Source: Methylomonas lenta (GTDB lineage Bacteria; Pseudomonadota; Gammaproteobacteria; Methylococcales; Methylomonadaceae). Taken from it: DNA of 64,000 nt. Shown here in pieces: positions 1-8,800 of the stretch. The position numbers and the translations under genes were made by a program. Where the stretch lies: assembly GCF_001644015.1 (NCBI RefSeq), contig NZ_LUUI01000077.1, positions 1 to 64,000 of the forward strand, given 5' to 3'. The notes beneath the pieces were generated by a model, which worked only from the letters and a program-made list of their open reading frames with translations, did not search any database and had not been told where the DNA came from. Numbering within the stretch: position 1 is the stretch's first letter; each line of letters opens with the position of its first letter.

Positions 1-21
1 CATATGATGCTTTCTTGTTTT

Positions 22-91
22 AGGACGCTGGAGCGTCTGGGGCTGCGTTACCATTTATGCCCTTGAGGGTGCGCGGAGCGTGGGAACGATA
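22..91. repeat. REP-like GC-rich palindromic element
   Basis: Just beyond the stop of the adenylation-domain gene lies GACGC-TGGA-GCGTC, a perfect 5-bp stem, followed by a GCGCGGAGCGTGGGAACGAT block. The same two blocks recur in degenerate form around 33008-33022 and 33258-33281. This two-block layout is typical of intergenic REP-type repeats; that the family is spread through the genome is inferred from only two occurrences here. It may also act as a weak transcription stop. Confidence 0.5.
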
Positions 92-98
92 GTTATCT

Positions 99-1526
99 TT
101 AAGTTTCCAACATACTTCGTAACGTTTGGTAATCCAGCTTGCCATTCGGCAAGCGGGGCAGGGCGTCCAGCACTTGATAACGGCTGGGTTGCATGTAGGA
201 AGGCAACTGCTGAAGTAGGTGTTTGCGTATTTCGGCAATGCCTATTCCAGATTCTAAAACCATAGCCAATACGGGTCGCTGGCCAGCGGTAGGATCATCG
301 ACACCCAGTACCGCACAATCCCGTACCCCATCAATTGCATTGACTACCGCTTCAATTTCCGCTGGTTCCACTCGATAGCCGGAGCATTTCAGCATGCGAC
401 CCAAGCGGCCATGAAAGCGGTATTCGCCATTTTCCAGGCTAACGCTGTCGCCAGTGGGATACCAACTTTGTGCGTTCAAAAAAGGCCGCAACTGGCCTGC
501 GCCCCAATAACCGCTGGCTAAGGTGGGGCCGCGCACCCTCAGTTCGTTGCTGTCGGCATGGATATGCAATTCGCAGCCGGCTGCGGGTTGGCCGATGGGA
601 ATGTTTTGTTTGGCCTGCAACTGTTCCCGCTTAACCGGCCAATAACAACAGACATTGGTTTCCGTGGGGCCGAAGAAATTGTATAAAGCCGTTTGCGGCA
701 GTGCTGCAGCTAAATCAATCAAAGCAGGTGTTGGAAACACTTCACCCGCGAAGATTATAAAGCGTAAGGATGCCAGCGGCGTTTGCGCCAAGTTGCCTTT
801 GTAAGCCAGAAAGGCCAGCAGCGAAGGCACGCTGTACCAGCCGCTGATTGCTTGTTCACTGAGCCAGGCGCTCAAACGGGCCGGTGCCATGGTCAGTTTG
901 CCGGGCAAAAAATGTAAGCTGGCGCCTGTGCCTAAAACCGCATAAAGGTCGAAGGTGGACAGATCAAAAAACAGCGGTGCACTGCTGGCGATGCGGTCGA
1001 TGGGTGTTAAAGCCAGCAAATCAGCCGCCCAGTTTGCAAAAGCCGCAATCGCGCCATGACTCAGGGCTACGCCGTGCGGTTGGCCGGTAGAACCCGAGGT
1101 ATACAAAATCGCCGCTAAACCATCGTTAGTCGTTTCGACGGGGTTAAATGGGGTGTTCGGACAATCGGCCATGTTCAGCCATAAACCTGCTTCCAGCCAT
1201 TCGGGGGCTGTACCGATTCCTAATACGACTTTGACTTGCGCATCCGCAGTGATAAATGCCAAGCGGGAGCTTGGGTTTTTTAGGTCCAAAGGTACATAGC
1301 AAGCCCCGCTCAGCAAGACGCCGAAAACGGCAATCACCGCATCAATGCCACGATCCAGATGAATGGCGACGGGTTGGCCGGGTAGGGTGCCTAATGTTTG
1401 TAGCGCTGCAGCGACGGCTTGTGCTTGCTGTAATAACTGCGCATAACTTAAGCAGCGGTCTTGCTCTTGCAAGGCTAACGCATCCGGATGATCAATGCAT
1501 TGATGTAAAAAGGCCTCAAGCAACAT
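99..1526 (-). CDS. NRPS-type adenylation domain protein (amino acid/aryl-acid AMP ligase)
   Basis: Stand-alone 475-residue adenylate-forming enzyme, expected to activate a carboxylic substrate with ATP and load it on a carrier protein. The core motifs are present in order: LYTSGSTG at 141-148, FFDLSTFD near 186-193, NFFGPTET at 283-290, YPTGD at 356-360, GRLGRMLKCSGYRV at 373-386 and LPNGKLD at 459-465 with catalytic Lys463. It has no fused carrier or condensation domain. The gene starts with ATG 3 bp after the stop of the condensation-like gene and ends a leftward run ACP, acyltransferase, adenylation. The likely partner is the ACP at 2827-3060. The substrate cannot be read with confidence; the arrangement resembles D-alanine or proline type ligases as much as aryl-acid ligases. 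Confidence 0.85.
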   Translation of the reverse strand: MLLEAFLHQCIDHPDALALQEQDRCLSYAQLLQQAQAVAAALQTLGTLPGQPVAIHLDRGIDAVIAVFGVLLSGACYVPLDLKNPSSRLAFITADAQVKVVLGIGTAPEWLEAGLWLNMADCPNTPFNPVETTNDGLAAILYTSGSTGQPHGVALSHGAIAAFANWAADLLALTPIDRIASSAPLFFDLSTFDLYAVLGTGASLHFLPGKLTMAPARLSAWLSEQAISGWYSVPSLLAFLAYKGNLAQTPLASLRFIIFAGEVFPTPALIDLAAALPQTALYNFFGPTETNVCCYWPVKREQLQAKQNIPIGQPAAGCELHIHADSNELRVRGPTLASGYWGAGQLRPFLNAQSWYPTGDSVSLENGEYRFHGRLGRMLKCSGYRVEPAEIEAVVNAIDGVRDCAVLGVDDPTAGQRPVLAMVLESGIGIAEIRKHLLQQLPSYMQPSRYQVLDALPRLPNGKLDYQTLRSMLET

Positions 1527-1529
1527 GGC

Positions 1530-2822
1530 TTAGCTCGGTTGGTTTGCCAATAATTCGTCGTCCATTTTGGCCATCACCGCATCCAGCCAGGCTTCGTCTA
1601 TTGCCGGCGACAGATAGTTATACGATAGCGTCAGCCGGCCGTTGATTTGTCCGGCCAACAAGGCCATGCCTGGCGGTAGCGTCATCCAGCACAGCATGCT
1701 CATGTCTAAAACCGGTATGCCCTGAAAGCCGTTTTTGCTCCAGGATAAATCGCCGACATCGGAAAACCACAACGAGCTTAATTCGCCACCACTATGTTGT
1801 TTTCGCAGCAATTTGGCATAACGTGCCGGTGACAAGAATTGTCCCAACCACATCAGCGGCAAGTAAGCCAGATCCAGTTCGTCTCGCACGACTTTTGTAT
1901 GTTGCGATAGCAAATGCTGGAATAAGCTTTGTCTGTTGTAGACCTGCTCGCGGGTGGCGCGGGCGAATAGACAGCCGACATGATTGCCTAATACCGGCGT
2001 AGGTGCATTTTGCCGACGCAAATTAAACGCATAAGGAATGCAATATCCGGCTTTGGCGGCTGGTGGTCCCACTAGCTCCATGGCTCGCATGAAACAGCCG
2101 AGATAATAGAGGGTGCGGCCAGCCATGCCGGTTTGCTGTTGCGCGAGTTTGGCGATGCGTTTGGATTCGTCGTCGTCATAACGACGCACTTTCAGTTTTA
2201 GGGTTTGTCGGCCTTGTTCACTGGTTGTGGGTAAGCAGCTATCCAGACGGTTGGATTCGTTATTGTGGCGTTTGGCTTTAAATAACAACAGCAGCTTTTT
2301 CCAGATACTCCATTGCGCCAGTTTGGCTTCGATCAGCGATGGCGATTCTTTGAAGCTTTCCGGCTGTTCCGAAGCTAGAAAATCCAGCAGAATCTTCCCG
2401 CCGCGCGCATCCAGTAACGGATGAACCCAGTTAAGCAGCAAGCTGCCACCGGTATTGCTGGCTATCCAATGCACGGTTAGCGGCAAAGATTCCGGACGGT
2501 TGAAAATCTCCAAAAGGATGCGCTGCGATTCTTGCTGCTGATCTTGATCCGCTTGGCAGCGATGCCGTTCCAGCACGATGGGCTGGCCGGTTGGTACCCA
2601 GGCAAAGCGTTTACCCTGAGATTCGATGCGCGCAGATGCCTTGGGGAATTTCTCCACCAGTAGATTTAAGCGTTGCTGTAATTGCTCCAAATTGGGTTCG
2701 GCGGCCAATTCCAAGGCAAAACAGCAATAGCCGCCGGGCATGCCGGCAGCACGGATTTCCTGGTCGAGCACATAGGTAAAATAGTCGGCCGGATTGAATA
2801 ACTGCGGTGAGTTTGTTGTCAT
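1530..2822 (-). CDS. Condensation-domain-like acyltransferase
   Basis: 430-residue protein of the chloramphenicol acetyltransferase/NRPS condensation superfamily. The active-site signature HPLLDARG (HxxxDxxG) lies at about residues 134-141, and a DVGDLS segment near the C-terminus corresponds to the DFGWG-type latch motif. Enzymes of this fold join an activated acyl group to an amine or alcohol. I chose ATG at 2822, 4 bp after the stop of the ACP gene, which suggests translational coupling; an in-frame ATG at 2861 would overlap the ACP gene and has no better ribosome site. It sits between an ACP and an adenylation enzyme, so a role in joining an ACP-bound acid with the product of the ligase is plausible but inferred. 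Confidence 0.75.
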   Translation of the reverse strand: MTTNSPQLFNPADYFTYVLDQEIRAAGMPGGYCCFALELAAEPNLEQLQQRLNLLVEKFPKASARIESQGKRFAWVPTGQPIVLERHRCQADQDQQQESQRILLEIFNRPESLPLTVHWIASNTGGSLLLNWVHPLLDARGGKILLDFLASEQPESFKESPSLIEAKLAQWSIWKKLLLLFKAKRHNNESNRLDSCLPTTSEQGRQTLKLKVRRYDDDESKRIAKLAQQQTGMAGRTLYYLGCFMRAMELVGPPAAKAGYCIPYAFNLRRQNAPTPVLGNHVGCLFARATREQVYNRQSLFQHLLSQHTKVVRDELDLAYLPLMWLGQFLSPARYAKLLRKQHSGGELSSLWFSDVGDLSWSKNGFQGIPVLDMSMLCWMTLPPGMALLAGQINGRLTLSYNYLSPAIDEAWLDAVMAKMDDELLANQPS

Positions 2823-2826
2823 GGGG

Positions 2827-3060
2827 TTAGGCTGCTTTTTGTATCCATATTTCCAGCGCATTCAGGCTTTTTACATTGTCGGGTTCGATTTCCGTATCCG
2901 GCAGGGTGACGCCAAATTCTTTCTCGGCGAACATGATCAGCCGCATGATGCCCATGCTGTCGAGCCCGGCTTCCAGCAGATCATCGTCATCGCCAAAAGC
3001 GGCCGGGTCTTCATGGTAAATAAGTTCGGCAAAGATAAACGTTTTGAGTTTTTCTTTCAT
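2827..3060 (-). CDS. Acyl carrier protein (first of two)
   Basis: 77-residue acidic helical protein with the phosphopantetheine attachment motif LDSMG at 33-37; Ser35 is the expected modified residue. Length and charge fit a discrete ACP or PCP. It is the second gene of the leftward unit, 54 bp beyond the methyltransferase-like gene, and directly precedes the condensation-like enzyme. It differs clearly from the ACP at 3771-4034 (LDSMG against LDSID), so the two carriers probably serve different steps, as the paired ACPs of aryl polyene loci do. Which enzyme loads it is not visible from sequence. Confidence 0.85.
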   Translation of the reverse strand: MKEKLKTFIFAELIYHEDPAAFGDDDDLLEAGLDSMGIMRLIMFAEKEFGVTLPDTEIEPDNVKSLNALEIWIQKAA

Positions 3061-3114
3061 AAGTTGAGTTGATTAAGAAAATGAATGAATAAGCTGATTA
3101 TACACAGCGAATAA

Positions 3115-3630
3115 TCAGTCTTTGCCTGCCGCATTGCTAGAAAAAGGCTGGCTGGCAAAACCCCAGCGCGGCACTTTTTGGCAGTAATCGGAATACGTGA
3201 CGCCGAAGCGTTTGACCAGAGCGGGTTCTTCGTAAAACACCACGAATAGGTGAAATGTCAAGCCTATCGAGCTGGCGTAAATCCACAGGCCGGCTTCAGG
3301 AAACAGCAGGCATTCGGCTAACAGTAATAGCAGAACGCCATGATACATGGGGTTGCGAGTTCGACGATATAGCCCGCTGACGACCAGTTTTTTCGGCGGA
3401 TCGATAGGTGCCGGTGTGCCAAGCCCATCAACGGCAAAATCCCAGGCGCAACGTAGATAGATGGCTGTGCCGATAAGTATGCAGAGCGACGCCGGAATGC
3501 TTAGCGCCAGATTCGGCCATTGCAAGCTGCCGGTAGATCTCAATACTAATGAATAGGGGAAGTAAAATATGACTGTACCAGGAACCAGTACGGTAAACAG
3601 TATGACTTTAAAAGCTAATAAATAACGCAC
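3115..3630 (-). CDS. Isoprenylcysteine carboxyl methyltransferase-like membrane protein
   Basis: 171-residue polytopic membrane protein. The conserved C-terminal part carries LYRRTRNPMYHG at about 110-121 and a later FYEEPALVKRFG segment, the two hallmarks of the ICMT/phospholipid methyltransferase superfamily, which uses S-adenosylmethionine. Hydrophobic segments lie at about 6-26, 41-61 and 120-150. Translation begins at GTG (3630), since no ATG is available before the conserved region. It is first in the leftward unit and faces the rightward unit across a 140-bp intergenic region. Bacterial members usually have unknown substrates; here O-methylation of the locus product is a reasonable guess. 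Confidence 0.7.
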   Translation of the reverse strand: MRYLLAFKVILFTVLVPGTVIFYFPYSLVLRSTGSLQWPNLALSIPASLCILIGTAIYLRCAWDFAVDGLGTPAPIDPPKKLVVSGLYRRTRNPMYHGVLLLLLAECLLFPEAGLWIYASSIGLTFHLFVVFYEEPALVKRFGVTYSDYCQKVPRWGFASQPFSSNAAGKD

Positions 3631-3711
3631 GTATTAATAATCCGGGTCGGCTGGGCTAAGGCTTAATCTGCTAGCAATTTTGGCATCACTAGCCTGGCAA
3701 TCCAAGTGTTT

Positions 3712-3740
3712 TTGGCGCAAGTCGGATTATTGTGTAAAAT
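3712..3740 (+). promoter_or_regulatory. Sigma70-type promoter of the rightward biosynthetic unit
   Basis: TTGGCG and TAAAAT are separated by exactly 17 bp and lie 31 bp before the ACP start codon, in the gap between the two divergent units. The hexamers and spacing fit a housekeeping promoter. No operator-like symmetry was noticed. No start site has been mapped. Confidence 0.5.
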
Positions 3741-3770
3741 CTTGGCTTTATTAAAGGAATTGAATCCGTT

Positions 3771-4034
3771 ATGTCAGACGACTTGATCAGCCAATTGAAA
3801 GCCATGCTTATCGAGGGTTTGCGCCTGGAAGATATTGCACCGGACGACCTGTCACCCGATGCAGCTTTATTCGGTGGCGGCCTGGGGCTGGATTCCATCG
3901 ATGCGCTGGAAATTGGCGTGATGCTGGATCGTCAGTTTGGTATCAAAATCACCTCCGGTGACGAACGCAATAATCAGATTTTTGCATCCGTACGCGCCCT
4001 GGCAGAATTCGTCGCCGATAATCGCAGCCGATAA
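3771..4034 (+). CDS. Acyl carrier protein (second of two)
   Basis: 87-residue acidic carrier protein with the attachment motif LGLDSID at 38-44; Ser42 should carry the phosphopantetheine arm. The sequence around it (PDAALFGGGLGLDSIDALE) is the pattern usual for ACPs of aryl polyene-type loci. An AAAGGA ribosome site precedes the ATG. It opens the rightward operon, with the membrane protein gene starting 4 bp after its stop. It probably holds the growing acyl chain for the ketosynthases at 7598 and 8800. Confidence 0.88.
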   Translation: MSDDLISQLKAMLIEGLRLEDIAPDDLSPDAALFGGGLGLDSIDALEIGVMLDRQFGIKITSGDERNNQIFASVRALAEFVADNRSR

Positions 4035-4038
4035 AGTC

Positions 4039-4659
4039 ATGCTTAACGCAATCAAGCCCGTCGCGATTGCCTGTTTGTTTCTTGCTTATCCCTTTCTTAG
4101 CGCTTACTTGGCCAAACTAGGCTTTGCCAGCCTAGAGTTGGTGGTGTTTGCCGGCATCAGCTTTTGGCGCGGAATCAAGCTGGAAAAAATCCTATATCGC
4201 TTGGCTACTCTGGCGTTAGTGGCTGTGTTGTTGGTAGCCGCCTATTTTTCCAACGCCTATTTCATCTGGTTGGTGCCTTCATTCGTTTATATCGGGCTGA
4301 CTATATTGTTCGGCCACACCTTGTGGTCGCCGCCAACCTTGTGCGAACGTCTGGTGCGCTTACTGTATCCGGATTTTATACCCGGTATTGCCGAATATCT
4401 TCGTCAAGTGACCTGGGTTTGGACGGTTTTTTTCGCCGTCAATGTATTAGTCTGCGCCTTGCTGCCGCTTTTTGCCGGGCCAAAAGCTTGGGCTGTATAC
4501 ACGGGGGTGTTGGTGTATTTGCTGATGGGCGTTTTGGTGGTCGCGGAGTGGCTATATCGGCATAAACGTTTTCCTGATCTTGAAATTCCACCTATGCTGG
4601 AAACCGCTAAATTCTTTGCCTTGAACGGCCACAAGTTATTTGAGGATAAGCCGTTATGA
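4039..4659 (+). CDS. COG4648-type multi-pass membrane protein
   Basis: 206-residue integral membrane protein with about six hydrophobic helices and a short charged C-terminal tail. I recognise it as the unnamed membrane protein regularly found beside the ACP in aryl polyene gene clusters; its biochemical role is not established. I chose ATG at 4039, just after the ACP stop, because a longer in-frame reading begins inside the ACP gene. The TGA stop overlaps the ATG of the LolA-like gene (ATGA), implying coupled translation. It may help anchor or flip the lipid product at the inner membrane, which is inference. Confidence 0.65.
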   Translation: MLNAIKPVAIACLFLAYPFLSAYLAKLGFASLELVVFAGISFWRGIKLEKILYRLATLALVAVLLVAAYFSNAYFIWLVPSFVYIGLTILFGHTLWSPPTLCERLVRLLYPDFIPGIAEYLRQVTWVWTVFFAVNVLVCALLPLFAGPKAWAVYTGVLVYLLMGVLVVAEWLYRHKRFPDLEIPPMLETAKFFALNGHKLFEDKPL

Positions 4660-5282
4660 AGCAGTGGCTGTTTTTGCTGTTACTGTTTGCGCCCATCTTG
4701 GGGTTTGCCGATGATAGCAAGCTGACTGAATTGCTGGCCCATATCCGCCAAACCGGACCGGCGCAATATCAATATCAAGAAACCCGACAACTGGAACTGG
4801 CGACTTCGCCCTGGCAAGGCCAAGGTATTATGCTGACCGACGGCAACGGCAGTTTGGTCAAGCTGCAATTGCAACCTACTCGGGTCATCATGGCTATTAC
4901 TAATGACAGCATGATTTACTGGGACCCTGAACAAGATCAACGCCACACTATGCCTATAGATTATGCTGGCCCTGCGGCTGCGCAAATTTTGGTGTTCCGC
5001 TCCATCCTGCAAGGCCGTGCCGAGGAATTACAGCCTAACTACAATTTTGTTGCCGAGCAGCACGATAAGCACTGGACTTTAAGGCTGACACCCAAAGCCG
5101 AACACAGTGACGACCAGACAGCTGCCATCGAAATTTCCGGTGATGGCGACGATCAGCAACGACGGATTATCATTCGCCAAGCCGATGGCGAATCCACCGA
5201 ATATCATATCGACAAGGCCTTACCCAAGCAGGCTGAGGCCTACAGCATTCCGCAGTTGCTGCAAGAAGCCACAGGAGAATAA
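4656..5282 (+). CDS. LolA-like periplasmic lipid carrier
   Basis: 208-residue secreted protein. Residues 1-18 form a signal peptide (positive Lys2, hydrophobic core, cleavage after GFA). The rest resembles the LolA/LppX fold, with alternating strands expected to form an open hydrophobic barrel. In polyene-lipid loci such a protein goes with an MMPL exporter and is thought to carry the product across the periplasm. Here it overlaps the membrane-protein gene upstream and lies 3 bp before the MMPL gene, so one membrane-to-outer-membrane export path is likely. It is distinct from the housekeeping LolA, which is not in the window. Confidence 0.7.
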   Translation: MKQWLFLLLLFAPILGFADDSKLTELLAHIRQTGPAQYQYQETRQLELATSPWQGQGIMLTDGNGSLVKLQLQPTRVIMAITNDSMIYWDPEQDQRHTMPIDYAGPAAAQILVFRSILQGRAEELQPNYNFVAEQHDKHWTLRLTPKAEHSDDQTAAIEISGDGDDQQRRIIIRQADGESTEYHIDKALPKQAEAYSIPQLLQEATGE

Positions 5283-5285
5283 TCG

Positions 5286-7598
5286 GTGTCTTTCGTTTGG
5301 AGAAAACGCTGGTTTTTAATGCTGTTGCCTTTGCTATTGGCACTCACCGTTTGGCAAATCCGGGTCGAATCCGATCTTAATGCCTTTTTTACCGCTACCG
5401 ACGACGAAGATTCCCGATTACTGTCCGGACTACTGCAGTCGGGCGAACTATCCCGCCGTTATCTGTTGGTGGTGGAAGCCAATGCGGATAAGCCGGATGA
5501 TCATACCAATATGCTGGCAAATTTCAGCGCCCAATTGGTGCAGGGCTTGGCCAAGCTTGATGGTGTAGAGCAAGTTTGGCCAGCTAACCAGCCGCCACGC
5601 GACTGGATTGATGCAGTAACTACTTATGCGCCTTACCATGCGCGGCTATTCAGTCTTAACCCTGCGCAGGACGGAGTCACACTGTTTGATCCTTTGAGAT
5701 TGCTGGCGCAGGCAGAGGGATTGAAGCAAGCCTTACTCTCGCCGCAGGGTGGTTTCGTCAAAACCATCGCCAAACAAGATCCATTGCTACTGTCGCTCAA
5801 TGGTTTCAAAGGCTTACAAGCCCAGTTTGCCCAGCAATCACCCATTAGTGCTGCCGGTGGCGCCATCATCCTGCAAAGCCAGCCGCCGGCGCTGGATTCT
5901 GCTGCCCATCAACAGTTACAAAGCGCAATTCATGCCACTTTCGATGCGTTGAATGCTAACGCCGGCGGCGGATTTCATCTGGCAATGGCCGGTGTACCGG
6001 TATTCAGCGTGGCCGCACACAGTGAAATCAGCCGTGATGTGACTTTGGTGTCGGTAGTTTCCAGCGTCGGCGTGGTGCTGGTTTTTTTACTGCTATTTCG
6101 CTCATTCATCGCCCTGCATTGGATCATGATGATCCAGGCTGCTGCATTTCTGGTGGGTACGCTGGCAACCTCCCTCGCTTTTGAGTCTGTACACAGTCTG
6201 ACGTTGGCGTTAGGCGCCAGTTTGATTGGTATCTGCGTAGATTATCCTATGCATGTCATGATCCATTCTGCCAAGCATCGCCACACGCCATTGGCTGCCG
6301 TACAACTGCTATGGCCCAGCCTGTTCATGGGTGGTTTGACCACCGTGGTCGGCTACATAGCGCTGGGGCTTACCGGTTTTCCGGGGTTTGAACAGATTGC
6401 CGTGTTTGCTTTGTTCAGCATCGCCACTTCACTGGCATTGACTCGCTGGGTGCTGCCGGCATTATTGGTTAATGTATCGATGCAGGTTGCCCATTTACCG
6501 GGCATTGCCGGCTGGGTGGCTTTTTGTGGACGTCGGCGCAAACTTTTGTTGAGTGTGTTTGCCGCTGCAGTGGTGTTGTCATTGCTGGTTTTGCCGCAGT
6601 TACGCTGGATGGATGACATGCAAAAACTGGCCATGGATATGGATTTTATCAAACAGCAAGACCAAGCTGTTCGCGCGCATTTTTCCAGCATCGAGCCAGG
6701 TCGTTTTGTTTTGATTCAGGCAGATGATTTCGAAACCGCGCTGCAACGTAGCGAAGCCGCCGAACGCCGTTTGCAGCAACTAAAACAGGCCGGCGTGTTG
6801 AGCGAATATCACGGCTTGTTTCCCTGGTTGGTATCGCAAGCGTTGCAAGCGGAAAACATGCAAACCTATCAGCAAGACATAACCCCGCAATTCCGCCAGG
6901 CTTGGCTGGACGCATTGACAGCAGCCGGCTTGTCTACCGAAAAGCTCGGCACGTTATTACCGGCCTCATCTCAGCCGCTGAATCCCGAAACGGTATTGGC
7001 TTCATCGGTTAGGCATATTCTGTCCGGCCAATTGCTGCAAGGCCAACAGGGCGTGAGTTTTGCAATATGGCTGGGCGACCACGATGCCGTTAAACTCAGC
7101 GAGGGTTTGCAAGGCCTAGCGGGCACTCGCTACTTTAGCCAAAAAGATCAATTGGATCACTTGGCGGCACAATATCGTGATCGGTCGTTACGCATGCTGG
7201 CCATCGGCATTGGTATCATGGCTTTGTTGATTTGGTTACAGCAACGCAATCTACGTAGAATGCTGTTGACCCTGGTACCGGCGCTGGCTGCGGTATTATT
7301 TATTTTCGCTACTTGGGCGGTAATCGGTGAAGAAATCAGTTTCCTGCATGTGATCGGCTTATTGTTGGCAATATCCTTGTGCGTCGATTACGGCATCTTC
7401 TTTATGGACAATCGCGGTCGCGACAGCAATGTCACGTATCATGCCATTGCATCGTCCACCCTGACTACGCTGGCATCCTTTGGGGCGCTGGGTTTAGGTA
7501 AAACCCCAACCTTACCCATCTTGGCGCTGTCAGTTAGTTTGGGCGTCACTGTTGGTTTTCTGCTTTGCCCATTGCTGATTCCTAAAACCACAAAGTAA
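5286..7598 (+). CDS. MMPL/RND-family lipid exporter
   Basis: 770-residue transporter with the RND/MMPL layout: a first membrane helix near 12-28, a periplasmic loop, five helices at about 245-390, one near 415-435, a second periplasmic loop, and five helices at about 630-765. A ubiquitous motif-like LCVDYGIFFMD segment lies in the second bundle, matched by ICVDYPMHVM in the first. Start is GTG at 5286 behind AGGAGA. The family exports lipids using the proton gradient. Its stop shares a base with the ketosynthase start (TAATG). It probably moves the locus product out of the inner membrane, handing over to the LolA-like protein. Confidence 0.85.
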   Translation: MSFVWRKRWFLMLLPLLLALTVWQIRVESDLNAFFTATDDEDSRLLSGLLQSGELSRRYLLVVEANADKPDDHTNMLANFSAQLVQGLAKLDGVEQVWPANQPPRDWIDAVTTYAPYHARLFSLNPAQDGVTLFDPLRLLAQAEGLKQALLSPQGGFVKTIAKQDPLLLSLNGFKGLQAQFAQQSPISAAGGAIILQSQPPALDSAAHQQLQSAIHATFDALNANAGGGFHLAMAGVPVFSVAAHSEISRDVTLVSVVSSVGVVLVFLLLFRSFIALHWIMMIQAAAFLVGTLATSLAFESVHSLTLALGASLIGICVDYPMHVMIHSAKHRHTPLAAVQLLWPSLFMGGLTTVVGYIALGLTGFPGFEQIAVFALFSIATSLALTRWVLPALLVNVSMQVAHLPGIAGWVAFCGRRRKLLLSVFAAAVVLSLLVLPQLRWMDDMQKLAMDMDFIKQQDQAVRAHFSSIEPGRFVLIQADDFETALQRSEAAERRLQQLKQAGVLSEYHGLFPWLVSQALQAENMQTYQQDITPQFRQAWLDALTAAGLSTEKLGTLLPASSQPLNPETVLASSVRHILSGQLLQGQQGVSFAIWLGDHDAVKLSEGLQGLAGTRYFSQKDQLDHLAAQYRDRSLRMLAIGIGIMALLIWLQQRNLRRMLLTLVPALAAVLFIFATWAVIGEEISFLHVIGLLLAISLCVDYGIFFMDNRGRDSNVTYHAIASSTLTTLASFGALGLGKTPTLPILALSVSLGVTVGFLLCPLLIPKTTK

Positions 7599-8800
7599 TG
7601 ACGATACATCAGGCGCTGCCACCTGCAGCCATTACCGCTTATCAATGTGTTAGCGCCGCCGGCGATGACGTGGAGGCGCTATATGCCGCTTTAATGGCTA
7701 ACCAAACCTGTTTAAAACCGCTAGGTTTATTCGACATTCCTTTCGAAACCTTGGTGGGTGAGGTCAGTACTGCATTACCGGCTCTACCAGCTCATCTTAA
7801 AACCTATCAATGCCGCAATGCCCAGCTGGCGCTCAAAGCATTGAATCAGGGGGGCTTCCGCGCTGATGTGGAACGCGCTATAGCGCAACATGGATCAACA
7901 CGGGTAGGGGTGATTTTAGGCACCAGCACTTCCGGCATTTACGAAACCGAGAACGCCTATTTTGATTTACAGCGCGATGGCAGCATGCCGGCTGACTTTA
8001 GTTTTCTAACAACCCATACCGCCCAGGCTACGGCAGAATTTTTACAGCATGAACTGGCTCTGCAAGGACCCTGTTTTGCCATATCCACCGCCTGCTCATC
8101 CAGCGCCAAAGCTTTGGGTGCGGCACAACGCTTAATCACTGCCGATATCTGTGATGCGGTGCTGGTGGCTGGGGTAGATAGTTTGTGTCGCTTGACGTTG
8201 CGCGGTTTTTACAGTCTGCAGTTGATCTCGCCGGAAGCCTGCCGACCGATGGACGCCGAACGCAAAGGCATCAACATTGGCGAAGCCGCGGCCTTGTTAT
8301 TGTTGGAACGCCCCAATCCCGATAACGCCGGTAGCCCCCGATTGTTAGCCGTCGGCGAGTCGTCAGATGCACATCATATGAGCGCTCCGCATCCACAAGG
8401 CATCGGTGCCGCCGCCGCCATGCGCCAGGCTGTGCGGTTGGCTGGCCGCCAACTGGAAGACGTCGATTACATTAATCTACACGCCACTGCCAGCCAATTG
8501 AATGATTTATCCGAAGCCAAAGCTGTAGCAGGTCTGTTCGACAATCCGCCGCCTTGTAGCGGGGTAAAAGGATTGCTCGGACATACTCTGGGTGCGGCGG
8601 GAGCGGTGGAAACCATCGTCAGCCTGTTGGCTTTGGAAAAAGGTTTTCTGCCCGCCACCTGTGGTTTACAACAAGTCGACGCGCAATGTCAGATCCCGGT
8701 CATTGCCAGATTGGATGCGGCTATAAAAACCAAGCTAGTGTTGAGCAACGCTTTCGGTTTTGGCGGCAATAATGCCAGCGTGTTGTTGGAGGTTGTCTGA
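7598..8800 (+). CDS. Beta-ketoacyl-ACP synthase (FabF/FabB-like)
   Basis: 400-residue condensing enzyme. The catalytic triad is intact: Cys166 in STACSSS, His295 in NLHATAS, and His329 in LLGHTLGAAG. It should condense malonyl-ACP with an acyl-ACP by decarboxylation. HATAS replaces the usual HGTGT around the first histidine, a small departure from classical FabF. The gene overlaps the MMPL gene by one base upstream and the ketosynthase-like gene by one base downstream (TGATG), so the three are probably translated together. It is one of several such enzymes expected in a polyene-type pathway. Confidence 0.88.
   Translation: MTIHQALPPAAITAYQCVSAAGDDVEALYAALMANQTCLKPLGLFDIPFETLVGEVSTALPALPAHLKTYQCRNAQLALKALNQGGFRADVERAIAQHGSTRVGVILGTSTSGIYETENAYFDLQRDGSMPADFSFLTTHTAQATAEFLQHELALQGPCFAISTACSSSAKALGAAQRLITADICDAVLVAGVDSLCRLTLRGFYSLQLISPEACRPMDAERKGINIGEAAALLLLERPNPDNAGSPRLLAVGESSDAHHMSAPHPQGIGAAAAMRQAVRLAGRQLEDVDYINLHATASQLNDLSEAKAVAGLFDNPPPCSGVKGLLGHTLGAAGAVETIVSLLALEKGFLPATCGLQQVDAQCQIPVIARLDAAIKTKLVLSNAFGFGGNNASVLLEVV

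Noticed and set aside
3937-4038. Upstream extension of the COG4648-type membrane protein
   Set aside because: It overlaps the ACP gene in another frame and is not hydrophobic; ATG 4039 directly after the ACP stop is more natural.
4164-4565. 133-codon plus-strand frame inside the membrane protein gene
   Set aside because: Shadow frame fully inside a better supported gene.
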